A stretch of 24,185 nucleotides of DNA. It comes from Berkiella sp964502705 (GTDB taxonomy: Bacteria > Pseudomonadota > Gammaproteobacteria > Berkiellales > Berkiellaceae). Shown here in pieces: positions 14,553 to 21,943 of this stretch. The notes below the pieces were generated by a model, which was not told the origin of the DNA, searched no databases, and saw nothing but the letters and a program-made list of their open reading frames with translations. The first letter of the stretch is position 1, and every line of letters starts with the position of its first letter. Position numbers and translations under genes: made by a program. Location of the stretch: positions 1-24,185 of the forward strand of contig CAZCXZ010000051.1 of NCBI GenBank assembly GCA_964502705.1, read 5' to 3'.

Positions 14553-14893
14553 GTCGCACAAAAATCATCTTCCGCGGCCTGGTGCTGCTGTGCCTGCTGC
14601 TGCCTTGCCTGGTGGCCGGTTTCTTCCGCTTCCTGTGGATGTTGGTCGCCGGCGAGGCTGACGCTGCCAAGCGCACCCTGCGCGCCTATGACATGGCGGC
14701 TAATGCCAGCGCGCTCGCCGGCAACCCGTTCGAGACCATGAGCAGCCACTGCGGCAGGGTGCGGACAACATGGTGGGCGCGTGGGGTCATCTGGATCACC
14801 GACAAGGTGGACCAGCCGGGCCATTGCGTGGGGGCCAATGCCAAAGAGCAACCGCTGCTGGACCTGATCGAAAAACATCGTTCTAGTCAATGA
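14549..14893 (+). CDS. Small membrane protein in the lysis cassette
   Basis: A 114-aa protein with one N-terminal membrane segment (FRGLVLLCLLLPCLVAGFFR, about 8-27). It is followed by a soluble domain with ETMSSHCGRVRTTWWARGV and DQPGHC, a pattern shared by a family of small phage and plasmid proteins of unknown role. Coupled by ATGA overlap to the gene upstream and directly before the holin-like gene. It could be an anti-holin or other membrane accessory. Confidence 0.6.
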   Translation: MSRTKIIFRGLVLLCLLLPCLVAGFFRFLWMLVAGEADAAKRTLRAYDMAANASALAGNPFETMSSHCGRVRTTWWARGVIWITDKVDQPGHCVGANAKEQPLLDLIEKHRSSQ

Positions 14894-14903
14894 GAGCTAC
14901 GTC

Positions 14904-15170
14904 ATGAATCCAGAAGACATTGAAAAGGCCGCTCCAGCTCTGAAGCTCGCCGCTGTGTGGGCTTTGGTTGGGGTGTCCACGTTGGAGCAGGCCGCGGCTT
15001 TTGCTTCGCTGGTGGCCGCCTGCCTGGCCGGGTTCTACACTTTTCTGCTGATTGCACAGTGGTTTGTAAAACATTTTTGGAAGCCGCTGTTTACGCATTT
15101 TGGCTGGTTCGGCTTCAAGCGTCGCATCATGACCTTGGAAGAAGACGCAGCAAAAGAGGCAGACGAATGA
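14904..15170 (+). CDS. Holin-like protein
   Basis: An 88-aa protein with one or two hydrophobic segments (ALKLAAVWALVGV and AFASLVAACLAGFYTFLLIA) and a basic then acidic C-terminus. Size, topology and ATGA overlap with the endolysin gene fit a holin, which triggers lysis timing by permeabilising the inner membrane. With a SAR endolysin it would act as a pinholin-type or ordinary holin. There is no family-specific motif. Confidence 0.7.
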   Translation: MNPEDIEKAAPALKLAAVWALVGVSTLEQAAAFASLVAACLAGFYTFLLIAQWFVKHFWKPLFTHFGWFGFKRRIMTLEEDAAKEADE

Positions 15171-15658
15171 GGGCCCGCATTGTCGTCGCCTCTTTGAGCC
15201 TGAGCGCGGCAGCTTTTGTCGCGCTTGTCAGTTCCGAAGGCTACACCGACCGCGCCATCATACCGACCAAGGGGGACATCCCGACGCTAGGCTTCGGCTC
15301 GACCACCGGCGTCAAGATCGGCGACACCACCACGCCCGTTCGCGCCATCCAGCGCGCTGCGAAAGAGCTGGACACAGTGTACGAGGCGGCGGTGAAGCGT
15401 TGCGCACCAGTGCCCATGCACCAGGCTGAGTACGACGTGTATGTGGACATGACCTACAACATAGGACCCGCCGCGTTCTGTAGCTCCACCATGGCCAGCA
15501 GGCTTCGTGAAGGTGATTACGCCGGGGCCTGCAATCAGATCTTGCAGTGGAAGCGAGCGGCCGGCTACGACTGCTCGACGCCTGGAAACAAGCGGTGCTG
15601 GGGCCTGTGGGAACGCCGCCTGCAATCCCACGCGAAGTGCATGGAGGCCCAAAAATGA
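15167..15658 (+). CDS. SAR endolysin, GH24 muramidase
   Basis: A 163-aa lysozyme that cleaves peptidoglycan. Residues 1-22 form a weakly hydrophobic Ala/Ser-rich segment (IVVASLSLSAAAFVALVSS) typical of a signal-arrest-release anchor, placed directly before the active site. Catalytic Glu is E24 in SSEGYTDRA. The usual E-8x-D spacing is altered: position +9 is Pro33, and D37 with T40 (KGDIPTLGFGST) are the likely partners, as in other phage lysozymes of the GDxPTxGFG type. The ATG overlaps the holin stop. Confidence 0.88.
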   Translation: MRARIVVASLSLSAAAFVALVSSEGYTDRAIIPTKGDIPTLGFGSTTGVKIGDTTTPVRAIQRAAKELDTVYEAAVKRCAPVPMHQAEYDVYVDMTYNIGPAAFCSSTMASRLREGDYAGACNQILQWKRAAGYDCSTPGNKRCWGLWERRLQSHAKCMEAQK

Positions 15659-16179
15659 CCATTTCCATCACGACATGGATTGCTGCCGGCGTCATCGCCG
15701 TTGCTGTGACCACCGCTGGCGTACAAACCGTGCGCCTTGCCAGCGAGAAAGCTGCCTTCGCCGAGGCACGCGCGACCTGGGCAGATACCCGGGCTGAGGC
15801 CGCGCGGATTCACGCCAAAGCCGAGAGCGTGGAGCGCGAGGAAGAAAACCGCCGTCAACAGGAGAAAGACCATGCCATCCTTGAAGCAAAAACCAAACTC
15901 GCTGCCGCTACTGATGACCTTGTGCTCGCTAATCGCGCTGCTGTCAGCATGCAGCACGCCGCCAAAGCCGCTGCAGAGCGCGCCCGTCGTGCCTGCCAGA
16001 GTGCCGCCGTTGGCACCGGAGGGACGCCAGCCCAAGACCCCGCCGGAGTGCTTGCCGACGTGCTTGAAAGCGTTAACACGCGAGCGGGAATCCTGGCAAA
16101 AATTGCTGGAGAACGCGGGATTGCCGGGGAAACCTGCGAGCGGTCCTACGACTCGCTGATCCCAGGCGCCGCCAAATAA
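15655..16179 (+). CDS. Rz: Inner-membrane spanin, Rz-like
   Basis: A 174-aa protein with an N-terminal membrane anchor (ITTWIAAGVIAVAVTTAGVQ, about 4-23) followed by a long coiled coil rich in Ala/Glu/Arg up to about residue 120. This is the i-spanin layout. It spans the periplasm, joins the Rz1 lipoprotein and fuses the two membranes at lysis. The start overlaps the endolysin stop (ATGA). Rz1 is encoded wholly within it in another frame, which strongly supports the call. Confidence 0.85.
   Translation: MTISITTWIAAGVIAVAVTTAGVQTVRLASEKAAFAEARATWADTRAEAARIHAKAESVEREEENRRQQEKDHAILEAKTKLAAATDDLVLANRAAVSMQHAAKAAAERARRACQSAAVGTGGTPAQDPAGVLADVLESVNTRAGILAKIAGERGIAGETCERSYDSLIPGAAK
15872..16159 (+). 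CDS. Rz1: Outer-membrane spanin lipoprotein, Rz1, embedded in Rz
   Basis: A 95-aa lipoprotein in the +1 frame relative to Rz. The signal peptide ends in the lipobox LLSAC with Cys27 as the lipidated residue, and the mature part starts Pro-rich (CSTPPKPLQSAPVVPARVPP). AGGAG lies a few bases before the ATG at 15872; the frame extends further upstream but those starts would destroy the signal peptide. It is the o-spanin partner of Rz. It is longer than lambda Rz1. Confidence 0.85.
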   Translation: MPSLKQKPNSLPLLMTLCSLIALLSACSTPPKPLQSAPVVPARVPPLAPEGRQPKTPPECLPTCLKALTRERESWQKLLENAGLPGKPASGPTTR

Positions 16180-16194
16180 AAGAAGGACATCCCC

Positions 16195-17034
16195 ATGGGC
16201 CAGAAAATACCCAATAACGCGCATGCGTTGCTATTTGCAAACATTTCCGCCGTCGACACGTCGCTGACGGTTGAGGCAGGGAAGGCGGATTCGTTTGCCG
16301 TCGCTGACACCACCGACTGGCTGACGCCCAGTGACTGGTTTCGGGCTACGATCGAGGACGCCGCCGGAAATATTGAAATTATCAAGGTCGGCACACGAGC
16401 ATCTGGCAGTGGTGTGTTTTCCGTCATTCTGCGGGGGCAGGAAGGTACAACGGCCAGGGCATTTGCCGCCGGGTCTATTGTCGAAACGCGGCTGACGCAG
16501 CTCGATTTGGAAACCATCATCAACGCGCCGGCTGTGTTCGCGCCGTCGATGGTGCCCGTTGGCGGCATCACCATGTACGACGGCGTGATCGGTGATCTGC
16601 CCGCAAACTGGAAAGTCTGCGACGGGACGGGCGGCACTCCAGACCTGCGCGATAGATTCATTGTCGGAGCCGGGACGGCCTACGCGGCCGGCGCCACCGG
16701 CGGGTCCAAAGACGCCATCGCCGTGGCGCACGGGCACACCGCGACCTTTACAGGAGGCGTGTTACCTCCCCACAACCACACTATTACTGACGCGGGCCAT
16801 GCGCACTCTTACACCGGCTTGTTCCAAAACTACGGCGCACCCGGCGGTGGCTCCAATGTTTTAGCCGAGGCCGGCTCCACTGGCACTACAACCAATACTA
16901 CCGGCATCGCGCTCGCGGCTACATCTGCCGGCACACCCACAGGCACCGTGGCGGTGTCAGATGCCGGAGCATCTGGTGTTGATAAAAACCTGCCGCCTTA
17001 CTACGCACTGGTGTTCATCAAGCGCATGTCATGA
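16195..17034 (+). CDS. Second tail fibre / receptor-tip protein with collar-like domain (fibre 2)
   Basis: A 279-aa protein. The N-terminal ~110 residues are a beta domain (SLTVEAGKADSFAVADTTDW and IEIIKVGTRASGSGVFSVIL), common in proteins that bind fibres to tails. Then comes a collar-type tip: GGITMYDGVIGDLPANWKVC, GTPDLRDRFIVGAG, His-rich AHGHTATF and PPHNHTITDAGHAHS, and a final NLPPYYALVFIKRM. The HxH motifs are typical of metal-stabilised fibre tips. It lies after the lysis cassette and is coupled to the next structural gene. Confidence 0.8.
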   Translation: MGQKIPNNAHALLFANISAVDTSLTVEAGKADSFAVADTTDWLTPSDWFRATIEDAAGNIEIIKVGTRASGSGVFSVILRGQEGTTARAFAAGSIVETRLTQLDLETIINAPAVFAPSMVPVGGITMYDGVIGDLPANWKVCDGTGGTPDLRDRFIVGAGTAYAAGATGGSKDAIAVAHGHTATFTGGVLPPHNHTITDAGHAHSYTGLFQNYGAPGGGSNVLAEAGSTGTTTNTTGIALAATSAGTPTGTVAVSDAGASGVDKNLPPYYALVFIKRMS

Positions 17035-19031
17035 CAGCTCTTCACGTCAAACCCTTTCGTGGCCAAGTGCCGCGGTTGAGCGATCGCCTGATTGGTGCGA
17101 ATCAGGCCGTTGCCGCTCTTAATTGCCAGATCACTGCTGGCCGTCTCGACCCGTTGATGGGTCCGGGTTTGGTCCATACGTCGCTGGCCAGTTCAATCGC
17201 CACCATTTACCGCTACCGGTACAAAGGTGCGGACAACTGGCTGGTGTGGTCCCGTGTGGTGGATGTTGTCAAGTCGCCGACCGCCCAGGATTCACTGGGC
17301 CGGGTCTACTACACCGGCGACGGCGACCCGCGCATGACGACCTACGATCTTGCGATCGACAGCGCGCCATATCCAACAGCCTTTTATGCCCTGGGCATTC
17401 CAGCCCCGTCTACTGCGCCAGCGCTGATCGTCACCGGAGGTGTTGCGCCAGTGGAAACACGGGCCTACATCTATGTTTTCCGCAATGCTTTTGGCGAGGA
17501 ATCTGGCCCGAGTCCTGAAATCGTGGTGTCCGGCAATATAAATGGGAGCTGGGATCTGAGTGGCATGGAGACTGCGCTGCCAAACAGTGGAACCATCAGC
17601 GCCGCCGCGACGGTGTCCACTGGTGTGGTTGAAGTGACCCTGGACACAGTGCGTGGCCTGATGCAGCACGAAGAGGTGACATTTTCCGGTGTATCAGGCA
17701 TGACCGACCTGAACGCCACCTTTGCGCTTTTGTCCGTGGATGCCGGCGCCAACAAGGTAACAGTTGAACTCGACACCGCGCAGGTCTATTCTGGAGGCAC
17801 CGATACCTGGGCCCGCGTGGCGCCGCACAATGTTACCGGCATGACGAAAGTAATCAAGCGCTCAATCGGGAGCGAGGATTACAAGCGAGTGGCGGAGATC
17901 CCGGTGGCCACCACCACGTACAGCGACATCATCCTGACCAGCGCGCTGCAGGACGACACGCAGCAACTGGACAGTTTCCCACCGCCAAAGAACCTGCATA
18001 GCCTGGTGGTGCTGGCGAATGGCGCTATGGCCGGCCTTGCTGGAAACGAGTTGTGTTTCAGCGAGCAATACAAGCCGTATTCCTGGCCCCTGGCCAACCG
18101 CTATTCCTTCGCTGGCAAGGGGGTCGCTCTGTGTGCGGCTGAAAACTCAGTGATTGTGCTGACAGAAAACGATCCTATTGTCTTCACGGCGACGACGCCC
18201 GAGGCCGCCAGCCCGGCGGGCATGAATACATATGCTCCGTGCGTTTCCAAACAGAGCGTGGTGGACATTGGTGGCGGGTGTCTCTATGCAGGCCATGACG
18301 GCCTGTATTTGGCGACGCCAGCCGGCGTGCGGAACATCACCAATGACCTGTACCGCAATAAGGAGTGGTCGGCCATGGTGCCGACCAGTTTCAAGGCAGC
18401 ATTTTTTGATCAGCGTTACTACGCTATGCACGACACACTGGACGGCAGCACGTCCAAAATAATGATGCTCGACCTGTCAGAGCCCGATAGCATCGTTGAA
18501 ATTGACGAGCGAGTTGACGTTCTGTACCTGAATCCGCTTGATGGCAATTTCTACATGGTCAAAGGCAACAAGATCTACGCCTGGAATGTAGACGACACCA
18601 ACCGATACTTGAGTTATTGGGCCAGCCGTGAATATCAGTTGCCTGCCCCGGTCAACTTCAACTGCGCCCAGGTGCACGCAGATTACGGCGATATTCTTCC
18701 GATCAACACGGTCATCTTGCAGGAAAATATCGCTCTTCTGGCTGACGCCGACGACGTGAACGGTGCCCTGTGTGCCGCACCTGTAAATACTTTCGCCGTC
18801 AACGGGTCAGCAATTCAACCAGTGCCGCAGGAGACACAGAGAAAGGTGCAATTTTCTCTGCGAGTGGACGGCGCTCTAGTCTTCACGAAGCAGCTTTCTT
18901 CAGACAAGCCGTTCAGGTTGCCCAACGGGTTCAAGTCCGAGCTTCAGGGTTTCGCTATTACCGCGTCCGTTCCAGTGCACAGTGTGTCCATTGCTCAATC
19001 TGAACGCGAACTTGGGCAGATGTCGCTATGA
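17031..19031 (+). CDS. Large virion structural protein, unknown exact role
   Basis: A 666-aa, largely beta-rich protein. The N-terminus HVKPFRGQVPRLSDRLIG followed by ITAGRLDPL matches a phage family starting 'PFRGxxPRxSxRLL...N...L.SGxLxPL', found next to neck/tail genes in podoviruses of proteobacteria. The middle part contains an Ig/FnIII-like stretch (ETRAYIYVFRNAFGEESGPS, about 142-161). Coupled by ATGA to fibre 2 and to the following small gene. It is probably a tail or neck component; the precise position in the particle is unknown. Confidence 0.7.
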   Translation: MTALHVKPFRGQVPRLSDRLIGANQAVAALNCQITAGRLDPLMGPGLVHTSLASSIATIYRYRYKGADNWLVWSRVVDVVKSPTAQDSLGRVYYTGDGDPRMTTYDLAIDSAPYPTAFYALGIPAPSTAPALIVTGGVAPVETRAYIYVFRNAFGEESGPSPEIVVSGNINGSWDLSGMETALPNSGTISAAATVSTGVVEVTLDTVRGLMQHEEVTFSGVSGMTDLNATFALLSVDAGANKVTVELDTAQVYSGGTDTWARVAPHNVTGMTKVIKRSIGSEDYKRVAEIPVATTTYSDIILTSALQDDTQQLDSFPPPKNLHSLVVLANGAMAGLAGNELCFSEQYKPYSWPLANRYSFAGKGVALCAAENSVIVLTENDPIVFTATTPEAASPAGMNTYAPCVSKQSVVDIGGGCLYAGHDGLYLATPAGVRNITNDLYRNKEWSAMVPTSFKAAFFDQRYYAMHDTLDGSTSKIMMLDLSEPDSIVEIDERVDVLYLNPLDGNFYMVKGNKIYAWNVDDTNRYLSYWASREYQLPAPVNFNCAQVHADYGDILPINTVILQENIALLADADDVNGALCAAPVNTFAVNGSAIQPVPQETQRKVQFSLRVDGALVFTKQLSSDKPFRLPNGFKSELQGFAITASVPVHSVSIAQSERELGQMSL

Positions 19032-19225
19032 GGAAGCCCGCGTCCATCCCTGCGGTCAGCAGCGGCAACCGGTCGGTCGACAAGTTCGCGGCCGTGATGA
19101 AACAAAACATGGACTGGCTGACGGGGCAGCAAGGTAACGCGCCGGCGCTCAAGGAATTGCCAGAAACCGCGACCCTGACCGAGGTGATTGCCCAGCAAAA
19201 CCGTATCGTGCAGCGCCTGGGCTGA
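19028..19225 (+). CDS. Small phage protein, unknown
   Basis: A 65-aa protein coupled by ATGA to the preceding structural gene. The C-terminal half (LPETATLTEVIAQQNRIVQR) looks like an amphipathic helix, as in small oligomeric virion proteins. No family is recognised. Directly after its stop lies a CGACCCCCCTT motif and then the homing endonuclease. Confidence 0.65.
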   Translation: MRKPASIPAVSSGNRSVDKFAAVMKQNMDWLTGQQGNAPALKELPETATLTEVIAQQNRIVQRLG

Positions 19226-19227
19226 CG

Positions 19228-19238
19228 CGACCCCCCTT
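19228..19238 (+). repeat. CGACCCCCCTT border motif, copy 2
   Basis: The 11-nt sequence CGACCCCCCTT lies 4 nt after a stop codon (19225) and 33 nt before the homing endonuclease start. The same 11 nt is at 1394-1404 and 21850-21860, the other two accessory edges. Confidence 0.4.
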
Positions 19239-19271
19239 TTATTCGCAGCTTGAAACGACCACAATTTATGA

Positions 19272-19757
19272 ATGACGTTGACAGCTGCTTTGCTTCGAGA
19301 AAAACTGCATTACAGCCTAATCACAGGTCAGTTTTACTGGCGCGTGAAGCCAAACACGAAAATTGCCGAGAACTCGCTGGCGGGAAGCATCAACTACAAA
19401 GGGTATCGAGTTATTGGGCTGCTGGGGAAAACATTTAAGGCCCATCGACTGGCCTGGCTTTATGTGACAGGCGAATGGCCTAAATCTCAGATAGATCACA
19501 AAAACTGCATTCGTGACGACAACAGTTGGTTGAATATCAGACAGGCAGACGAGGCTCTAAATTCACAGAATCGGCGACGGGCGCACAAGGACAGCAAGAC
19601 CGGGATATTGGGTGTTTCTCCGAAGGGTGATATTTTTGTAGCGCAGATTTGCTACGAAGGACGGCAGCGGAAGTTAGGGGAATTTGAGTTGGCGAGTGAT
19701 GCCCAGGCCGCCTACCTTGCGGCCAAGCGGGTTCACCATGAAGGGTGCACGATCTGA
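19272..19757 (+). CDS. HNH homing endonuclease with AP2 DNA-binding domain
   Basis: A 161-aa free-standing endonuclease. The HNH core reads AHRLAWLYVTGEWP, IDHKNCIRDDNSWLNIR with H58, D75-H76 and N88, and then LNSQNRRRAHKDS. Residues about 110-158 form an AP2-like domain (GILGVSPKGDIFVAQICYEG ... AAYLAAKRVHH). Such genes spread by cutting phage DNA lacking them. Its base composition is less GC-rich than its neighbours. Its stop TGA overlaps the next gene's ATG, and it sits right after a CGACCCCCCTT motif, so it looks like a neatly inserted mobile gene. ATG 19272 is chosen by frame; the ribosome site is weak. Confidence 0.9.
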   Translation: MTLTAALLREKLHYSLITGQFYWRVKPNTKIAENSLAGSINYKGYRVIGLLGKTFKAHRLAWLYVTGEWPKSQIDHKNCIRDDNSWLNIRQADEALNSQNRRRAHKDSKTGILGVSPKGDIFVAQICYEGRQRKLGEFELASDAQAAYLAAKRVHHEGCTI

Positions 19758-20353
19758 TGCGCCAACAGCTTATTCATGCCCTTGCCGCGAGACTGGGGGC
19801 GACGATCAACAAGGAAACCGCGCTGGACCTGGTGACCGCGCTTTTCCCGGATCTGAGCTGGAAGCCTGAGCGGTTTGGCGTGAGGGAGTACCAAGGCTAC
19901 AGCATTCAGTGCGAGTTGCTGGCGGATGTGCTGCCAGAACTGCACGCGCTGCACGACGCGCACTATTCGGAGACTGAGAAATATCGGTCCGGAATCCCGA
20001 TGGACCCGGACTATGAGGGAATGAGGGACGCGGAGCGCGCCGGCCGGCTGATCCAGTTTACGGCAAGGGTCAAGGAAACCCGGGAGTTGGTGGGCAACAT
20101 GCGGGTGAATATCTACCCCAGCAGCCACACCCAGACGCTGGTGTGCAAGGAAGACACGCTGTACCTGCTGCCGGCGCACCGCGGCGGGTTTCTGGCGGTC
20201 AGGTTGTGGCAGTTTGTGGAGGCGGCAGTGGTCAACGTGGTGGGCGTCCGGGAAGTCCGGTTCACATCGAAGACGGCCAACAAAGCCGACAAGCTGGCCC
20301 AGTACATGAAGTACGAGCCGGTGGGCATCGAGTTCGTCAAGACATTTTTCTGA
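19757..20353 (+). CDS. GNAT-like acyltransferase in the virion gene block
   Basis: A 198-aa protein. Segments LIQFTARVKETRELVGNMRV, EDTLYLLPAHRGGFLAVRLW (residues about 132-151) and the end YMKYEPVGIEFVKTFF match a phage GNAT family. HRGGFLAVR corresponds to the acetyl-CoA binding motif A. Similar proteins lie among ejection proteins of podoviruses. The ATG at 19757 overlaps the endonuclease stop and has AAGGGTG upstream; a GTG at 19745 lies within the endonuclease gene. The substrate is unknown. Confidence 0.65.
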   Translation: MRQQLIHALAARLGATINKETALDLVTALFPDLSWKPERFGVREYQGYSIQCELLADVLPELHALHDAHYSETEKYRSGIPMDPDYEGMRDAERAGRLIQFTARVKETRELVGNMRVNIYPSSHTQTLVCKEDTLYLLPAHRGGFLAVRLWQFVEAAVVNVVGVREVRFTSKTANKADKLAQYMKYEPVGIEFVKTFF

Positions 20354-20371
20354 GCCGGGACGCCGGCACCG

Positions 20372-20386
20372 ATGCGCAAGAGCGCT
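20372..20386 (+). repeat. 15-nt hairpin element, copy 2
   Basis: Identical to 9490-9504 (ATGCGCAAGAGCGCT; GCGC-AAGA-GCGC hairpin). This copy ends 20 nt before the start of a virion protein gene at 20407, again shortly ahead of an AAGGAG ribosome site. Confidence 0.6.
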
Positions 20387-20406
20387 GCACCTTTCAAGGA
20401 GTAGCC

Positions 20407-21318
20407 ATGCGCAATTTTCTGATCTGGCTTTTGGAGCCGCTGTACCGCTGGCACATGGCCTATGCCGCCAAGCACGGCCTGATCCTGTTTTGCTCTGACG
20501 CGCCCGATACCAGCATGCAGCAGCAGGCCGCGCTGCAAATGTCTGAGCTTTCGGCCGAGCAGCTGGCCTGGGCCAAAGAGATCTATGCCGAGTCAGCGCC
20601 AGACCGGGCAGCGGCATCGGCGCGCGCCAATGCCGTGTCCGATGCTCAACTTGCATCCATGGCGACGCAGGACGCGATGGCCAAGGATTACGCCGACTAC
20701 CAGAAAAACACCTTCCGGCCGCTGGAAACCGGCATTGTTGCCGATGCGGTGGCATACGACACCCCGCAACGCCGGGAGCAGGCCGCGGGCCAGGCCATCG
20801 CCGACGTGGGTACCCAGGCCGCCGGCGCGCGCGAGTCGATCGCCCGTGAGGCCATGGCGCGCGGCGTGGATCCGAGTTCGGGAAACTTCGCGATGGGGCA
20901 GGGTGTCATGGGTGTGCGCACCGGTGCAGCAAAGGCGGGCGCGGCCAATGCCGCCCGAACTCAGGTGGAAACCTTGGGCGCAGCCAAGAAGATGGACGCC
21001 GCCAGCCTGGGCCGGAATCTGGCGAGTAGCCAGGCGACCAGCGCCGGTATTGCCTTGTCCGCTGGCGATCGCTCTTCCGCAAACGCGCAGGTGCCGCTGG
21101 CCGCTACCGCGACGGGCGCCCAGCTGATGCAAGCCGGGTACGCAGGCGCACAGCAGGGCTACGGCAACGCCGCATCGACATACGGTGCTATCTCCAATTC
21201 TGGGCAAACCGACAACTCTGGCATGTGGGGTGCGCTGGGAACAGTCGCTGGCGCATTCATCGGCGGTCCGGCTGGCGCGGCTGCTGGCGGCGCGATTGGC
21301 AGGGGTATCGGAAGGTGA
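20407..21318 (+). CDS. Probable ejection/internal virion protein with glycine-zipper C-terminus
   Basis: A 303-aa protein. It has a short hydrophobic/aromatic N-terminus (FLIWLLEPLYRWHMAYAA), a long Ala/Gln-rich helical body, and a C-terminal Gly/Ala segment (MWGALGTVAGAFIGGPAGAA then AGGAIGRGIGR) in which glycines recur every three to four residues, a glycine zipper suited to inserting in membranes. Length, composition and place before other large virion proteins resemble T7 gp14-like or P22 gp7-like ejection proteins. AAGGAG precedes the ATG; the frame is open further upstream but overlaps the previous gene. Confidence 0.7.
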   Translation: MRNFLIWLLEPLYRWHMAYAAKHGLILFCSDAPDTSMQQQAALQMSELSAEQLAWAKEIYAESAPDRAAASARANAVSDAQLASMATQDAMAKDYADYQKNTFRPLETGIVADAVAYDTPQRREQAAGQAIADVGTQAAGARESIAREAMARGVDPSSGNFAMGQGVMGVRTGAAKAGAANAARTQVETLGAAKKMDAASLGRNLASSQATSAGIALSAGDRSSANAQVPLAATATGAQLMQAGYAGAQQGYGNAASTYGAISNSGQTDNSGMWGALGTVAGAFIGGPAGAAAGGAIGRGIGR

Positions 21319-21334
21319 CGCAGGAGTGTGCCGT

Positions 21335-21811
21335 TCAGACGCAATCTTCGATTCCAATGCGAACCGTCCCAACTGGAAGACCGTCGCTCGCTTTGTAGTT
21401 ATAGGCAATGCGCACCTGTTTGGAAAGCGCCTCCTTCAACCCAGCATTGCCGCAAACGTTCTTTTTTAATTGGGGTGCGAACGACCCGTAAAAACTTGCC
21501 AGCTGAATCTCATCACGCTTATAGCCGGTCAACGTATGGAGGTAAGTCAATGCAAGCCCAGGACCTGCCTCAACCTTGTCCAAACGAGTGTGTGAATCGA
21601 CTTGAGTCGGGAGGTTTTTGTTAATTTTGGTAGCGATTTCCGTCAGCTGTGCGTCTGTCACGGCGCCATTGAAGGTTCCTTTGCCAATCACTTTTCCAAA
21701 CGCTCCGCCCACTATCGAGCCGACTAACCCCCCGGCCTGTGCATGTGCTATGCCGTTCGTCACCACCAAAAGGCAGGCCGCCAGAGCGGCCGTGAGAGTA
21801 ATCGCGCGCAT
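21335..21811 (-). CDS. Exported moron-type protein on the opposite strand
   Basis: A 158-aa protein, the only reverse-strand gene here. It has a signal peptide (ITLTAALAACLLVVTNGIAHA, cleavage after AHA about residue 24; quoted in full as ITLTAALAACLLVVTNGIAH), then a glycine-rich GGLVGSIVGGAFG, then NKNLPTQVDSHTRLDKVEAG, LTYLHTLTGYKRDEI and a final pair of cysteines (VCGNAG and IEDCV). The mature region resembles a widespread secreted-protein family of unknown function with NKxLP...TRLD...C...C. GGAGG lies 5 nt before its ATG and a weak promoter lies upstream. It is probably a lysogenic-conversion or superinfection-exclusion gene; that is inference. Confidence 0.75.
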   Translation of the reverse strand: MRAITLTAALAACLLVVTNGIAHAQAGGLVGSIVGGAFGKVIGKGTFNGAVTDAQLTEIATKINKNLPTQVDSHTRLDKVEAGPGLALTYLHTLTGYKRDEIQLASFYGSFAPQLKKNVCGNAGLKEALSKQVRIAYNYKASDGLPVGTVRIGIEDCV

Positions 21812-21834
21812 GGGTACCTCCGTTGAAAAGCTGG

Positions 21835-21863
21835 AGTTTATGCCCAATCCGACCCCCCTTGAA
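21835..21863 (-). promoter_or_regulatory. Weak candidate promoter of the reverse-strand gene
   Basis: On the reverse strand TTCAAG (21863-21858) and TAAACT (21840-21835) are 17 nt apart, giving a leader of about 16 nt before the start at 21811. The -35 box is poor. It overlaps the second long copy of the CGACCCCCCTTGAA motif (21850-21863). Confidence 0.35.
21850..21863 (+). repeat. CGACCCCCCTTGAA border motif, copy 3
   Basis: Fourteen nt identical to 1394-1407, followed by a second GACCCCCC at 21865-21872. It lies in the 132-nt gap between the reverse-strand gene and the next virion gene. Confidence 0.5.
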
Positions 21864-21943
21864 TTTGACCCCCCGCGCTGCGCATCATCGGTGAATCCGA
21901 AGTCCGCAGTGTGCACACCACACCACTGAAAGGCAGTAGTTCC

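Noticed and set aside
12978..17034. Diversity-generating retroelement target in the fibre tips
   Set aside because: No reverse transcriptase gene and no template repeat of either fibre end could be seen in the window.
19268..19438. A 57-codon frame starting at the ATG just before the endonuclease start
   Set aside because: It overlaps the HNH gene in another frame and has no plausible product.
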